The notes below the pieces were generated by a model. The model did no database searches. It had not been told where the DNA came from and saw only the letters and a list, made by a program, of their open reading frames with translations. This document shows, piece by piece, positions 45,600 to 58,159 of a stretch of DNA of 64,000 bases; positions within the stretch are counted from its first letter, which is position 1; every line of letters starts with the position of its first letter. A program made the position numbers and the translations under genes. The stretch comes from Vitis vinifera (taxonomy: Eukaryota; Streptophyta; Magnoliopsida; Vitales; Vitaceae): positions 35,300,001 through 35,364,000 of the forward strand of contig NC_081822.1 of assembly GCF_030704535.1 (NCBI RefSeq). Direction: 5' to 3'.

Positions 45600-48500
45600 T
45601 GTAGACCCCTCTTAGACCAATGGATATTCGTTGACCACCCGGGAAAAGCTAGGATTTTTTTATTTGGAGGAGTAGGGGACGGTTTCCAAGTGAGTTACAT
45701 GCTAGGACGTGTGGCAGGGACTACCAACTTGCGATGGTGGTGGTTGAGGGTGGTGACCTCTTTGCTAAAGGGTGAGTAGTGGAACTGGTAGAAGCTTATA
45801 TGAGAAGGAAGAAATAAAGCAAGATGAGGGGGGTTGTGGGTCGGCGGATTCTAGAGGAGAAGATTTCGAGAGCAAAACAAAAGAAAAGAGTTAGAAGCTC
45901 GGATGATCAAATTGGAAATGAGCTTTTCCAAGTATGAATGTTATGGATTTCTGACTCATTTGGATTCTTATTGTTCTTCTATATTTCATGTTGATCTTTG
46001 AATGTCATTGACCTATTTGGGTGTGGATGACTAAGGCCACATGCATGTTTTGATGATTCTAGACTATTTTGTGGTTTTGATACTGTTTTATTCTTCTTTC
46101 ATATCCTTTGATTTCATATGAAGATTATCCTGTATATTGCTCTGTTCTAGATTTTATTGAGATTCTTCTTTTAGCATTTACTCAAAGTTTCTTAGTTCAT
46201 GTCATTGATCTTTAAACCCACGGATAAATGGTGAAATGGGTTTCTTCATACTTGTTAAACATTGAGTTCATTGTTTATTTCTCTTTCTATTAAGCTTCAT
46301 TCCACAACGTGTCTTTGTTTCTTTTCCACTCTACACATGGAGTCCCAATATGTGACCTTGTTCTTGACTCCCACCCATGAAGTTCCTTCTATGAGCAAAC
46401 ACCTTAGAACCAGAGGTATTTATGAATCTGGGCCAATCAGTGAGATATGTGAATGTTGTGCTTAGTGTGGTTAATCAGTGGGACAAATGAAGGATGGGAC
46501 TAGAAGCAAAGAAAAGGGTCAGGAGTACCAGTGAGCTTAAGAAAGTGCTAGGGAAAAAAAATTAAGGGAGCTACAAAAGAGTTAAAGGGGGGGTTTCTTT
46601 TTCTTTTTTTATTATCAAGAGGAAGATTGAGAAAGAGAAAGTTATAGGAAGAGAAAAGTTGGGTTCAAAATGAGGAAAAAAAAAAGAGCAAGAAAGGTTG
46701 AGAGAAAAACAAAGAGCTGGACTGAGACGAGATGAGCAACTTGAGAACGAGAGATTGCATCTCGAATTGCACAACTTTATTTTAGGCAGTATACGCGGAC
46801 GAGTGAGGTAGGTTACTTATCCGAATCTTATGTATTCTATGAAGCAATACTGAGTTGGGAATATTTCAAGAAATGATTGCTTCAGGATCTCAATCTTGCT
46901 AATAAACAATTGAGGTTTTTTTTGCTAGGTTTATGATGGTGTGTTTGGTTTTGAATCAAAGAGAAATGGTGCATTAGTTGGTTAGTCAGCTCAAAATATT
47001 GGTTGATGAGTGTAAGCAGACATTTCAGGAAGTAGACTTTAAATAATGGAAGTTGATGGTTCAAGAAATAGTTAGATTGTTGAAAGCTAACACAACTTTT
47101 ATGAACACCAGGCCTTTGAGACATAGTCTTGCACTAGATCCCAATCTAGATTGTCTACCTCAAGTTTCCATATCTATCGGAAAGAGAAATCTAAGATTAC
47201 ATGATGCAATATTGAGAAGCTACCACCATAATGAGGTCAGGTTTTCGGAGCTCACTCTTGATACTTTTAGGATGCTTCAATGTTTGGAGTGGGAGCCTAA
47301 TGGCTTATTCTACCAGTCAAGTGGTGCTTCTTTAACTGGGATGGGTACTAAAATTGGTCAAAATGGATCCTCTGGTCATAGTCGCATAAACTACTCTCAT
47401 GATATTACTGATCCTAGTTTGCCACCTAACCACTCTAGTATGGGCCCCACTTCTGCATGGCCACCCTCCAATGCACCAACCATAGGCCATATGTCATCCT
47501 TTTGTTTCTTCATCTTTTGATGCAAAAATTTAATTTCAAAACTTTAATCTTCAAATAATTTTTTCAAAATTCCAATTTTCAAATATTTCATTCTCAAATA
47601 TTTTTTCAAAATTCCAATTTCCAAATCTAATTTTTAAAACTTCCATTTTTGAATAATTTCCCAAATTTCCAATTTTCAAGTTTAATTTTCCAAACTTCCA
47701 TTTTCAAATAATTTTTTTCAAAATTCCAATTTTCAAATTTTATTTTCAAAAATTTCATTCTCAAATAATTCTTCAAAATTCCAATTTTCAAAACTTCAAT
47801 TTTCAAATAATTTTCCAAAATTCAAATTTTCAAAACTTCCGTTTTCAAATAATTTTTCAAAATTTCAATTCTCAAATTTAATTTTCAAAACTCCCATTTT
47901 CAAATAATTTTTCAAAATTCCAATTTTCAAATATAATTTTCAAAACTCCTATTTTCAAATAATTTTCCAAAATTCTAATTTTCAAAACTTTCTTTTTCAA
48001 ATAATTTTTCAAATTTTCAATTCTCAAATTTAATTTTCAAAACTCTAGTTCTCAAATAATTTTTCAAAATTCCAATTTTTAAATTTAATTTTCAAGATTT
48101 CAATTTTCAAAACTCTAATTTTTTTTCAAATAATTTTAATTCCATTTCAGTTTTCAAATATTTTTTTATTCTGCCACTTTTCATCCTTCATTAGGGTTTT
48201 AGGTCAAAAAATCTCATTTTTAATAAACTTGCTACCTTTCCCTTCAGGTAAGCACTTTCATATTTTTTTTTTCAAATAATTTTCTATTTCTCTTGATTTT
48301 AAATAAACATGAATATGATTTTAATAATTCCAAAAAAATGGAATTTGTGGGATTAATTCATGCAAAATCAATTGGGCTTTGATGGGGACCCTACATATGA
48401 GTTTCCTCTTCTAATTGTCAACTATTATGTTTAATGAATATTGATTGATCTTTGTCTTGCTCTTTGATATGCATGTGATAATTTTATACTTGAGATAACC

Positions 48501-48938
48501 TTGTTTCCATGATAACGCATTATTACTTGCTGCTAAGGTACGATCTCACTTCCACTTTACTTATTCTTATACATGATTCGTTTTATTATTCAATCATTTC
48601 ATTGGTCTCCATTGATTTCCTTATCAATTACCACATTTGCTTCACTTTATTTAGTAGAGACACGTTTTTAAGGATTTAAAGGGTGTTACGGTCTTTTTAC
48701 CATACCTTCCCAATCAATAACCTAACCTTCAGACTCAACTTTGATTTTCCACATATTGTCTTTTCCAAATAAGGAGTCACTTTTAGGGTTTTCTTTCTTA
48801 TTTTATTTTCTCTTAAAAATAAAACAAAAATAAGTAGCGACTCCAAGTTTTTTCTAAAAATCATATTTTCAATAAATAAATAAAAAACGAGTCAAGCCAT
48901 CAGGTAAGAATGCATCGTGCGAAAATGCAGGGTCCACA
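45600..48938. mobile_element. Probable solo LTR (about 3.3 kb) of a large Ty3/Gypsy-type element
   Basis: The ends are TGTAGACCC and GGGTCCACA, a 9-bp imperfect inverted repeat opening TG and closing CA as LTRs do. Before the right end there is a text block (AAGTAGCGACTCCAAG, GCGAAAATGCAGGGTCCACA) of the kind seen at ends of long plant Gypsy LTRs. No gag-pol genes lie inside or beside it, so a solo LTR is the simplest reading. No clear 5-bp target duplication survives (TATGT left, ATACC right). A 155-codon frame (47053-47520) inside is open but unrecognised. Confidence 0.55.
47525..48160. repeat. Minisatellite-like array of TTTTCAAA words
   Basis: Dozens of variants of ATTTTCAAAACTTCCA, AATTTTCAAATTTAATTTTC and AATAATTTTTCAAAATTCC follow each other with no spacer, in a higher-order unit of roughly 50-60 bp. 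It lies within the presumed solo LTR. Confidence 0.85.
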
Positions 48939-49436
48939 ATACCTATATATATATATTACCTAGTCATTACAATAGATTAAAACTTATGAGATTTTTTTTT
49001 TATTTACGCTCAACAATAAAATAAAATTTTTTATGTAAAGGACTCAAACTTAGAACCTTGGTTTAAAATTTCATAAACTTGAATTCAAAAGTTATTGTGT
49101 TAAATCCAAAATTTATTTTATTTGATGACCATTTTAAATATCTATTTTGAAATATTTTATTTGAATTCAAAAAGATTCATTAAACATTTAATGCACCTAT
49201 TTTATTTGTTTGCATCTTGGTACATATTTGAACTAATTGAAATTTACTACAAGGTGAAAAATTTGTTCAAACTAGGAAGACACCCATCAAAATTTACATG
49301 GACAAGCTTACTGGAATTCTTCACATGAAAAGCCAATGTCTTTCCCCGCTTGGAAATGGAAATCAGGTCATAGATCACTCCATTTCCATTTTTGTTCTCA
49401 TAATATAACTTTCCTCTCTTTATGCTAAGTAGTTTG
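48939..49436. other. Spacer between solo LTR and Copia element
   Basis: A short TA run (about 48945-48956) is followed by AT-rich DNA without recognisable genes. The last five bases GTTTG (49432-49436) are the left target duplication of the Copia element. Confidence 0.5.
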
Positions 49437-49897
49437 TGTTGTATACTCCATTATCATCCCAAATACAAAACAAAAATCTAATGTTTAAATCATATAAAGA
49501 AATCATGCCAAACATTTTAGAGAATGTGAACAAACCCGAATCCATTATGGGTGTTAAAGAAGTATAATTCTTTTAAGCGATAGAGGAATAAACCACTTTA
49601 TAGTTTTCTCTTTGTGATTGGGGGCAAGAGAGGGAAACGTTTTGTATTTTAAAAGGTTGAAATTATCACCTAATCCTTTTTTTTTATTCTTTATTTATAA
49701 ATTTCCTCTATGTCTTAAGGACCATACCATTGGGCTGTTGGGTCACATGTGTCTTAGGCCCATCATGTAAGACACATGCAACTTGGGCTCTACACATAAG
49801 ATGGTCCATACTTTATAACAAATATAAATTAAATATATATGAATAGCTTAATCATAAACAATTATTAAATATATGTGAGTCCAAAATTATTCTAACA
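49437..49897 (-). repeat. Copia 3' LTR
   Basis: 461 bp, TG...CA ends. It matches 55430-55863 over its whole length. It is longer mainly because of an insertion around GACACATGCAACTTGGGCTC (about 49769-49800), absent from the other LTR. Confidence 0.93.
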
Positions 49898-50343
49898 ATC
49901 TCCCACTTTGACCACATATATTACCGAACAGTGTTCATGATAATACTTTATTGAGCTCATCTTTGCTATCCTATCCAAATATCCTTATACAATCCGGTCT
50001 ACTAATTATGCTAACACATGATTAAAGCAGTCTTTGTTAATCATAATTATAACTAGACCCGACAATGATCACAACATTAACAAAATTAACAACATGAATC
50101 AAGTATGGATGTGTAGCATGGAAATTACATAAAATGCGATCTTTAATATGTTTATTTCCAATTGGTCCTACTTTATGACTAAAAATAGTCAAATTCCACT
50201 TTCAACACTTAATGTTAAACTGCTTCTGAAAGTCATCATTTCAATTTAGAGTATTCAAACACAATAGTCTTTAAAACTAAAGTCTATACAAATAACACAA
50301 ACATGATAATATATCAAGGAAACAAACCAAATACAAACTCCCA

Positions 50344-52023
50344 CTATCCTATCACATCATTAATATGTATAATACCCATATATATGACATGCTCATGATA
50401 TACTTTGGGTGGCAAACTTTTAGTGAGCAAATCCGCAATCATGCAATTTGTGTTTATGTGTTCGATTGATACTTGAAGACTTTGAACTCTTTCTTTCACA
50501 ACCAAGAACTTGATGTCAATGTGTTTGGACTCTGACGAACTTCGATTATTCTTAGAATACAATTCTGTGGCCTTATTATCACAATTGATTCTCAATGGTT
50601 TCTTAGTTCCATCAACAATTCGCAACTCAATGATAAAATTCCACAGCCATATCCCATGGTTTGATGCCTCGTAGGCTATGAATTCTGTCTCCATAGTGGA
50701 AAAAGCAATAAGTGTTTGTTTAACAATTTTCCATGAAACTGCTTCTCCAGCCAACATGAAGATGTAGCCTTAAGTGGATCTCCAATTGTTAAGACATCCC
50801 ACGAAATCAGAGTTCGAATATCTCACGATCTCTAAATGATTGGATCTTCCATATGTGAGCATATAATCTTTAGTTCTTTGTAAATACCACATAACCCATT
50901 TTGCCTTTTTCCAATGATCCATACTTGGGTTACTCAAATATCTGCCCAACATTCCAACAATGTACGCAATATCCAGACGCGTAAAAACTTGTGCATACAT
51001 GAGACTTCCTACTGCCAAGGCATAGGGAAACCTCTCCATATTCTTCATCTTAAGTTCATTTCTCATACATTGGTGCCAACTAAATTTATCGTCTTTTGCC
51101 ACAGGTGTGTCTCTTGGTGCACAATTGCTCATGTCAAGCCTACTTAGCACCTTATCGATGTAGGACTTTTATGATAGTCCAAGTATGCCTCTTGAACAAT
51201 CCCTATATATCTGTATACCCAACACAAAAGGTGCATTACCAAGATCTTTCATGTCAAATTTACTGGATAGAAATCGCTTGGTTTCATGCAAAAGTTCCAC
51301 ATCACTATTTGCAAGTAGAATATCATCTACATATAGCACCAAGATAACGAATTTGCTTCCACTGAACTTAAGATATATGCATTGATCAACGATGTTCTCC
51401 TTGAAACCAAATGAAATAATCACCTGATCAAACTTTCGATAGCATTTTCGGGATGCCTACTTTAAACCATATATGGACTTTTTTAATTTGCATACAAGTT
51501 GCTTTGAATCATTAGACTCAAAGTTCTCAGGTTGTACCATGTATATTGTCTCATCAACGTTACCCTTAAGAAACACAGTTTTAACGTCCATTTGATGTAC
51601 CTTTAAATCATAATGAGTCATAAGTGTCATGATGATTCTAAAGGAGTCCTTTGACGAAACCGGTGAAAAGGTCTCCTTATAATCAATGTCTTCTTTTTTA
51701 GTGAAACCTTTTGCAACTAGGTGTGTCTTATACCTAACAATGTTGCTTTTTGAATCCCGCTTGGTCTAAAAAATCCATTTACAACCAATCGATTTTACAC
51801 CTTCAGGCAACTCTACTATGTCACAAACACCATTGTCTTTCATTGATTTCATCTCATCCTTCATGGCTTCTATCCACTTTTCAGAATCAGAACTTTGTTT
51901 GACTTGACTAACTGAAATTGGATCATCTTCCAGACTCATGTCAAACTCATGTTCCTGAAGATATACAACATAATCATCTGAAATTGTACTTCTCCTTTCT
52001 CTAGTGGATCTCCTCAGTGGCAC
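50344..52023 (-). pseudogene. Copia reverse transcriptase and RNase H, broken
   Basis: On the minus strand, frame 52023-51766 opens RT with WIEAMKDEMKSMKDNGVCDI. Later frames hold FVILVLYVDDILLANSD, the Copia-type YVDD box, and SLMYAQVFTRLDIAY. The RNase H part has [20 protein letters not shown] and [10 protein letters not shown]. Stops occur at several junctions (for example after GCKWIF near 51768 and after NNWRST near 50770), so this is a dead gene. Confidence 0.9.
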
Positions 52024-52038
52024 TTGTACTTGAGGTTC

Positions 52039-53424
52039 TTAAGGTTGTTGAGTTACCTCTTCATGAACTTGAACCGGTTCCTGAACTTGAACCGGTTCCT
52101 GAACTTGAACTGGTTCCACAACTTGAGTAAGAGGAATTTTAGGTGTGTCTATAATCTTTGTTATTGGTTGTACATTCGGAATAGTGTCATCAAATATAAT
52201 ATGACCATGTCCAGTTGCAATAATAGGAATACTAACAGATTCCTCTTCAAAAACCACTTTTTTTAATGGCTCTCTCCCACTTAACTCAACATCCTCAATG
52301 AACTTAGCATTGCTCGTTTCAAACAAAGACCTAGTTAAGGGATCATAAAACTTGAAACCTCTTGACCTTTCAAAATACCCTGCAAAGTAGCAGCTCACAG
52401 TTCTGGAGTCCAATTTCTTCTCATTTGGCTTGTAAGGCCTAGCCTCAGCTGGACAACCTCAAACATGAAAATGCCTAATACTAGGTTTCTTGCTAGTCCA
52501 TAACTCATATGGGGTTTTGGCTACTACTTTGCTTGGGACTCTTTTCAAAATCTAAACTCCAGTTTTGATTGCTTCACCCCAAAATGATTCTGGCAAGGTA
52601 AAATGACTAATCATACTTCTTACCATATCCTTAAGAGTACGGTTTCGCCTCTCTGCTACACCATTTTGGCTTAGAGTCCCCGGCATGGTGTACTGAGGGA
52701 TGATACCACACTCCATCAAATATTTGGCAAATGGCCTTAGACGTTGTTCACCGAATCCATCATATCTACCATAATATTCACCTCCACGGTCAGATTTAAC
52801 GGCCTTTATTTTTTTGCTTAGTTGGTTCTCAACTTTGATTTTAAAATTCTTGAACACATCTAATGACTGAGACTTCTCATGAATCAAATAAAGATAGTCA
52901 TAGCATGAATAATCGTCAATGAGAGTGATAAAATATTGTTTTCCATTCCAAGAAGATGTAGGAAATGGACCACAAATGTTCGTATATATCAATTCTAAGA
53001 CGTCATCACACCTATTGGCATCCTTTTTTCTCACATTTGTTTGTTTACCCTTAATACACTCTATACAGACTTGAAAGTTTGACAAATGAAGTGGATCAAG
53101 AATTCCTTCTGACACAAGTCTTTGAATATGTTAATTTGAAATATGACCTAAACGTCTGTGCCATAACATTCATGAATTCTCATTTGTTAACTTTCATTTA
53201 ACGCCATAATTACTTGAATGCAAGGTTTCATTACCATTAAAGGCCTTTATGTTCAATTTGTATAACTTATATGTTAGACTACTGGTACTAATAACACTTG
53301 AATTTAGATAAAGACTAACCATTCCATTTCTAAATGAACAAAAATATTCACATTTATCCAAACATGAAACATAAATTAAATTTCGTCTAAACAACGGTAC
53401 CACAAAAGTCTCCTCTAAATCCAA
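52039..53424 (-). pseudogene. Copia integrase and linker, broken
   Basis: Frame 53115-52552 carries the integrase core with its three acidic residues: LIDDYS, KSDRGGEYYG and NGVAERRNRTLKDM. The preceding frame (53424-53194) is the protease-integrase linker. The following one (52413-52039) starts after RTVSCYFAGY and ends in a short Val-Gln-Glu-Pro repeat (PVQVQEPVQVQEPVQV). The DDE triad is intact but frames are separated by stops. Confidence 0.88.
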
Positions 53425-53599
53425 ATTACATCCAGAATCTAACTATAATCTAAAAAAACCAATAGCCTTCATTACATCCTTATTGTTATTTCCCACATAG
53501 ATGTATCTTTCACCATCAATTGGCCTTCAACTCCAAAAGGCAACCCTGCATCATGACACTTATGTGAGTAGTTGCACTCGTATCTATCCACCAAATGTC

Positions 53600-54478
53600 A
53601 ATAGGCACTATAACTAAATTAATTTCTGAACAAACAAAGTTGAGATTTTTCACACCAATCGGCATATTTAGTACATGTCTTCTTCATATGACCAACTTTC
53701 TTGCAAAAAAAACAAGTTATCTTCTTATTTTGTTTCTTCTGCACCTTTTGCTTAAATGTCCCAGAAAATGCAATTTGTTTTCCCTTATTGTCCCTCTTTC
53801 TTTTCTTATTGGTACCATGTCCCTAAGATATGGAAGCCAAGTGAGCACTTTCTATCTTCTCTTATTTCAGTCTCTCCTCCTCTTGCACACACTGAACAAT
53901 AAGCTCATTCAAAGTCCATTTTTCCTTTTGTGTATTGTAATTGATCTTGAATTAACTAACTTGTGTAGGCAAAGAGATCAAGACCAAGTGCACGAGTTGT
54001 CTTCTAATAACTCTAACTTTAGTGTCTTGAGTCTAGTCACAAGATTGGACATTTCCATTATGTACTCCCTTATATTCTTTTTCCCTTTGTACCGCATAGA
54101 GACAAGCTTACTAAGAATAGTGTTTGTCTCAACCTTTTCGTTTGCAGCAAATCGGTTTGCTATCTGGTTCAAAAATGTCTTGTCTCAGGTCTCCTAAGGT
54201 ATTGCACCCCTTATAGATTCTGAAATTGAGTGCTTCATTATCATTAGACTCATGCGATTGGATCGCTCCCATTTTTCTATAGCAGCCCTTTGCTTAGCAG
54301 TGTTGGCACCAGTAAGGTCCGCAAGGCGATCCTCTCTTAATGCATAGTCCAAATCCATGCACCCAAGCACAATTATAACGTGTTCCTTCCATTTCTTGAA
54401 GTTTGTGCCATCAAGAACAGGAATGTTATTAACATTAGTAGGTATAGAAGATGTTGAATCCATAACAATAAAGCTCAC
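53600..54478 (-). pseudogene. Copia gag with zinc knuckle, broken
   Basis: The start is at about 54463 (MDSTSSIPTNVNNIPVLDG), followed by NFKKWKEHVIIVLG and KWERSNRMSLMIMKHSISES, then a stop. The next frame gives ANEKVETNTILSKLVSMRYK and NIREYIMEMSNLVTRLKTL. A CCHC box, CFFCKKVGHMKKTC, lies at about 53715-53675. Copia nucleocapsid proteins have this layout. Confidence 0.88.
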
Positions 54479-54529
54479 AATCAGTCACAAAAATATCATA
54501 CATATATGAATGAATAAAAATTTAACATA

Positions 54530-54541
54530 CATATACATACA

Positions 54542-54577
<36 letters not shown>

Positions 54578-54597
54578 TATATATACACATATGTATG
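54530..54597. repeat. CATA/TA microsatellite in the Copia leader
   Basis: A run of ACAT units followed by TA units and CACATATGTATG, between gag and the primer site. Confidence 0.95.
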
Positions 54598-55092
54598 TGG
54601 GCCCATTATAAGATACCTCGCACAAACATTAATATTTAGTCTTTGGACAAAATATCAACTTGTAATTAGTACTCTTTTACAAAATTTGTTCATAAATATT
54701 GACAATAACATCGAAACAATATGATTGTCTTTGAACTGACATACAGCATGCAAAGTAAACTTTATATGTCACACATTTATTACTATTTTATTTATTATTA
54801 TATTAAAATAATCTTCCTTTGGGCCGATTATTTTACAAAATAATAACATGTTTACATATTTCAAAATAAATAAAATTACATAATATAAGTTACTTTGGCA
54901 ACAAATATACATAATTCATTTATTTTTTAAATGTTAAACACAAATGTAGTAAGAAAATGGTAAATCCATATATTTAATGTGGTACATAAAATGGAATACA
55001 TAAATTTGCTCTCTAGTTGGTTTGGGTATCTAGCCATAAGGATATTTATCATAATCATAATTTTTATGGTACAGAATCATAAACAATCATAA

Positions 55093-55168
55093 GGGTCCTG
55101 TAGCTCAGTTGGTTAAAGTGTTGGTCTTATGAGTCGAAAGTCTCGTTCAAGCTCTCTTACCACTATAC
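55093..55168 (+). other. tRNA-like sequence in the Copia leader
   Basis: GGGTCCTGTAGCTCAGTTGG followed by TTAAAG looks like the acceptor, D arm and A box of a plant tRNA, and TTGGTCTTATGAGTCGA resembles an anticodon arm. The T arm is only partly recognisable (CGTTCAAGCTC) and no matching 3' acceptor strand is present. A second tRNA-like B box, GGGTTCGAGTCC, occurs on the minus strand at 55325-55314. This is probably a degenerate tRNA or tRNA-derived fragment, not a working gene. Confidence 0.35.
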
Positions 55169-55413
55169 CATCTTCAATTTTTTTTTTAACGGCGTCGCAT
55201 GGAATGAATGCTACAGATCGTACGGATTTCGTATTCCAGATGATGACGTATTTGATCGGAGTCAAAGGCGAACTAAACCAGTCAATTTGGTCAAAGCCCC
55301 ATGCGTTGATAGGACTCGAACCCGACATATGAGGCTAAAGGTTCCATTCCTGATTTTCCCTTGCCCTTTTTTTTTTATATTAAAATGTGGCAATTTCTTA
55401 ATGATTCAACATG

Positions 55414-55427
55414 TGGCTCTGATACCA
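55414..55427 (-). other. Copia Met-tRNA primer-binding site
   Basis: The minus strand reads TGGTATCAGAGCCA directly inside the 5' LTR, with a two-base gap. Confidence 0.9.
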
Positions 55428-55429
55428 AT

Positions 55430-55863
55430 TGTTGTATACTCCATTATCATCCCAAATACAAAACAGAAATCTCATGTTTAAATCATATAAAAAAAATCAT
55501 GTCGAACATTTTAGAGAATGTGAACAAACTTGAATCCATTATGGGTGTTAAAGAAGTATGATTCTTCTAAAGCGATAGAAAAAGAAACCACCTTATAGTT
55601 TTCTCTCTGTGATGGGAGGCAAGAGAGGGAAACGTTCTGTATTTTAAAAGGTTGAAATCATCACCAAATCTTTTTTTTTTTTATTCCTTATTTATAAATT
55701 TCCTCTATGCCTTAAGGACCATGCTTATGGGCTGTTGGGCCACATGTGTCTTAGGCCCATCATGAGGTGACCCATACTTTATAACAAATATTAATTAAAT
55801 GTATATGAATAGCTTAATCATAAACAATTATTAAATATATGTGAATCCATAATTATTCTAACA
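55430..55863 (-). repeat. Copia 5' LTR
   Basis: 434 bp, TGTTGTATAC...TTCTAACA. On the minus strand it begins TGTTAGAATAATT and would hold the element's promoter. Confidence 0.93.
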
Positions 55864-55868
55864 GTTTG

Positions 55869-56103
55869 CCCATGTCTTCAGCTTGTCAAGTAATGATTTA
55901 GAGGTGAAGTCAATTGCTTCTTCGACAAACCAAGATTTGATTGGGTGGTTGGTGTTCAAAATTTGAGTTTTTTGAATTGCCATGATGACGAGTTGCTCAA
56001 AGTTGCAACATGCCCAATTGATATTGCATTGACTATCAAGATCAACCCAAGCACTTGACCTTAGTGAACAATTTGTTTTGAAGTACTTGCCTAAGTATGC
56101 CAT
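55869..56103 (-). pseudogene. Unrecognised host-like coding fragment next to the Copia element
   Basis: The minus-strand frame reads MAYLGKYFKTNCSLRSSAWV, then CNINWACCNFEQLVIMAIQK and HPIKSWFVEEAIDFTSKSLL. The composition is protein-like and not AT-shadow, with clustered Cys/Trp. I do not recognise the family. The frame is cut at the Copia target site and no continuation is found on the far side at 49436. Confidence 0.35.
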
Positions 56104-56400
56104 AGAGAAAGCTTAGGAAGAGGATAGCAAGAAGACGAAGGAAGAAAAGGAAAGAAAAAAAAATGGAAGGAAGAGCTCACCCCACAAAAAAGATAAGTAG
56201 GAGATGCTACAAAGTGAGATGAGACAAGAGAAAGCTTTGGAAGAGGAGGAGAACTAAAAGAAGAAGAAGAAAGAAATAAAAAATGAGGAAAGGAGAGCTC
56301 CCCCAACAAGGAAGAGTTACTGTAGTCTTGGGACTTTACTTGGAAGGCATCCAAGGCCTCTAAAGGCACTTATAGAGTGAGAGATAAGACGAGGAAGCAA
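56100..56400. repeat. Purine-rich block with two related units
   Basis: Two GA-rich units of about 110 bp (from about 56107 and 56231) each go from GAAAGCTTAGGAAGAGGA or GAAAGCTTTGGAAGAGGA to GAGCTC followed by CCCCA. The polypyrimidine strand makes a spurious open frame (56369-56091). Confidence 0.55.
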
Positions 56401-58150
56401 CAACATAGCAGAGGAAATCTTTGTCATGCATATGTTTTAAACAATTTAATTAATATTGAATCTTGTTATTAGATGCCATCAATGCTAAACACATTTGTTT
56501 TATTTAATACTATAAATAATACTTGAAAACTATTTTTAATTCAATAAAATTATTAAGGAAAAAAAAAGGTATGGAGGGAAATGTTTTATTATTAAAAATA
56601 CGAAAAATAAATATAATTAAAATTAATTAAAAACTTATGCATTTTTAAATTATTTAATCTGTTATATCATAGAGTTGAACCGAGTTTGAAGAAATAAAAA
56701 TAATTGATTCCAAAAAAAATTGAGGGAAATTGTAGCGAAAAAAAATTAAAGAGCAAAAAAAGAAATAGAAAGAAAGAGTGAAGGAAAATAAAAACATATT
56801 TAAAGTGAATAAATTATTTTTGTATCTTATTTTAAACTTGTTTTATCTTTTCTATATAAAGATTAAAAATTTAAAAGCACATAAATATCTGACATAGTAA
56901 CATAGAAATGTTTTTAGGAAAATCATCATTCAAGTGTTTCTCCGGGAAAAACATATAAGTGATGTTTTATAATTATAAGTGATTTTTCAAAATTTTGAAA
57001 GTGTTTCCTAAAATTTGTTAAACACTTAATTTTTTTTTTTCAAAAACTCTTTCTAGGTCAATTGTGGTTCCTAAAAAGCACTACCAAATGAACTTTTAAT
57101 CATATTTGATTTTCTTTATTTTATGTTTAATTTCCCGAAAATACTAATGAAAGAAAAAAAAATATTAAGAAAAATGGTTTTCCCATGTTTGGTTTCACTA
57201 TACAAAATAAGAATGAAAATCAAATATTACTAAAATTAGTTAAAACTTTATGTATTTTTAAATTATTTAATAGTTATACAATTAATAAAAATAAATGAAA
57301 TGAGTTTGAAGAAGTATATAAAAATAATTTATTAACTTTAAATCTATTTTTATTTTTTTTATTTTTTTGTTTCTTTCATTTTTCCTCTATATTTTCTTTC
57401 TCTCGTATTTTCCCTTCAATTTTCCGAGAACCAAACATAACATCAATATTTTTCATATTACTATTAAATATGAGAAAATTATTTTTCTTAATATTTTGTT
57501 TTCTTTCCTTAGTATTATCCCAAAACCAAAGATAGCTTAATATTTTATTCTTTTCTTATCATCTTTTTGGAATTGCATAATTTTATTTTTTTATTTTCCC
57601 TCTTTTTTTTCTATTTTCTTTCTCAAATTTTTTCAAAACAAGCTATATATAATATGATAAGGAGAAAAATTATAAATAAGACCTTCATTTAACTTATCAT
57701 GCTGATATAAATAATATTAGCCATTTATTTATGTAATAAATATTTTAATTGGAAATTAATTATTCTCTATTCATACTAAAATTTTTGTCCATTTATAACG
57801 CTATTAAAAGGAACGAAATCAATAATAAAAAGAAATAAAGAGCCTTTTATAGGCAGTCATATTAATTAATAATAATTATAATAATAAATAAAATAACGAG
57901 ACAATGAACTGTTTTCTTGAAACCGGTCAAACTACTTCTCTAAAACAGGCATAGTAATAATATAATATTAAATTTTTTTCTAATTATATATATATACTTA
58001 TAATTTTTTTAATTAAATTATCTTACCTTATATATTCAAGTTATTGCTTTTTTTGTATTATAGTCCATTTGAATACTATTTTAATTATTGTTTAAATTTT
58101 AGCATAAAAATATAGGAAATAAAATTTAAAAAATGAAATAATCTAGAGAA
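56401..58150. other. AT-rich intergenic DNA
   Basis: No gene is recognised. Diverged fragments resembling the MITE-like family (AGTGTTTCCTAAAATTTGTT) occur at about 56925-57110. Confidence 0.45.
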
Positions 58151-58159
58151 AAAAAATTG

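Larger units (their letters stand above)
49437..55863 (-). mobile_element. Complete Ty1/Copia LTR retrotransposon, decayed
   Basis: Two LTRs (49437-49897 and 55430-55863) start TGTTGTATAC and end TTCTAACA. They are flanked by a perfect 5-bp duplication GTTTG (49432-49436 and 55864-55868). The element lies on the minus strand: the Met-tRNA primer site TGGTATCAGAGCCA is at 55427-55414, two bases inside the right LTR, and a polypurine tract (AAAGTGGGAGATTG) sits next to the left LTR. Between them come gag, integrase, RT and RNase H in Copia order. The LTRs differ at many sites, so the insertion is not recent, and the genes contain stops. Confidence 0.95.

Noticed and set aside
46262..46774. Short open frames inside the presumed solo LTR (46262-46465 plus, 46571-46774 minus)
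   Set aside because: Low-complexity Ser/Phe or purine-strand composition, no motif, and opposite strands overlap nearby. Treated as chance.
47053..47520. 155-codon open frame in the solo LTR region as a host gene
   Set aside because: No recognisable domain and no splice context. It leads straight into the TTTTCAAA array and lies between LTR-like ends.
47627..47818. Repetitive Lys/Asn/Glu/Leu protein on the minus strand
   Set aside because: It is only the translation of the TTTTCAAA array.
47525..48160. CRISPR-like array
   Set aside because: Repeats without distinct spacers in a plant genome; it is a minisatellite.
53595..54197. 200-codon plus-strand frame
   Set aside because: Opposite strand of Copia gag, whose zinc knuckle and gag motifs are clear on the minus strand.
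56091..56369. Minus-strand Ser/Phe/Pro-rich frame
   Set aside because: Complement of a GA-rich repeat block, not a plausible protein.
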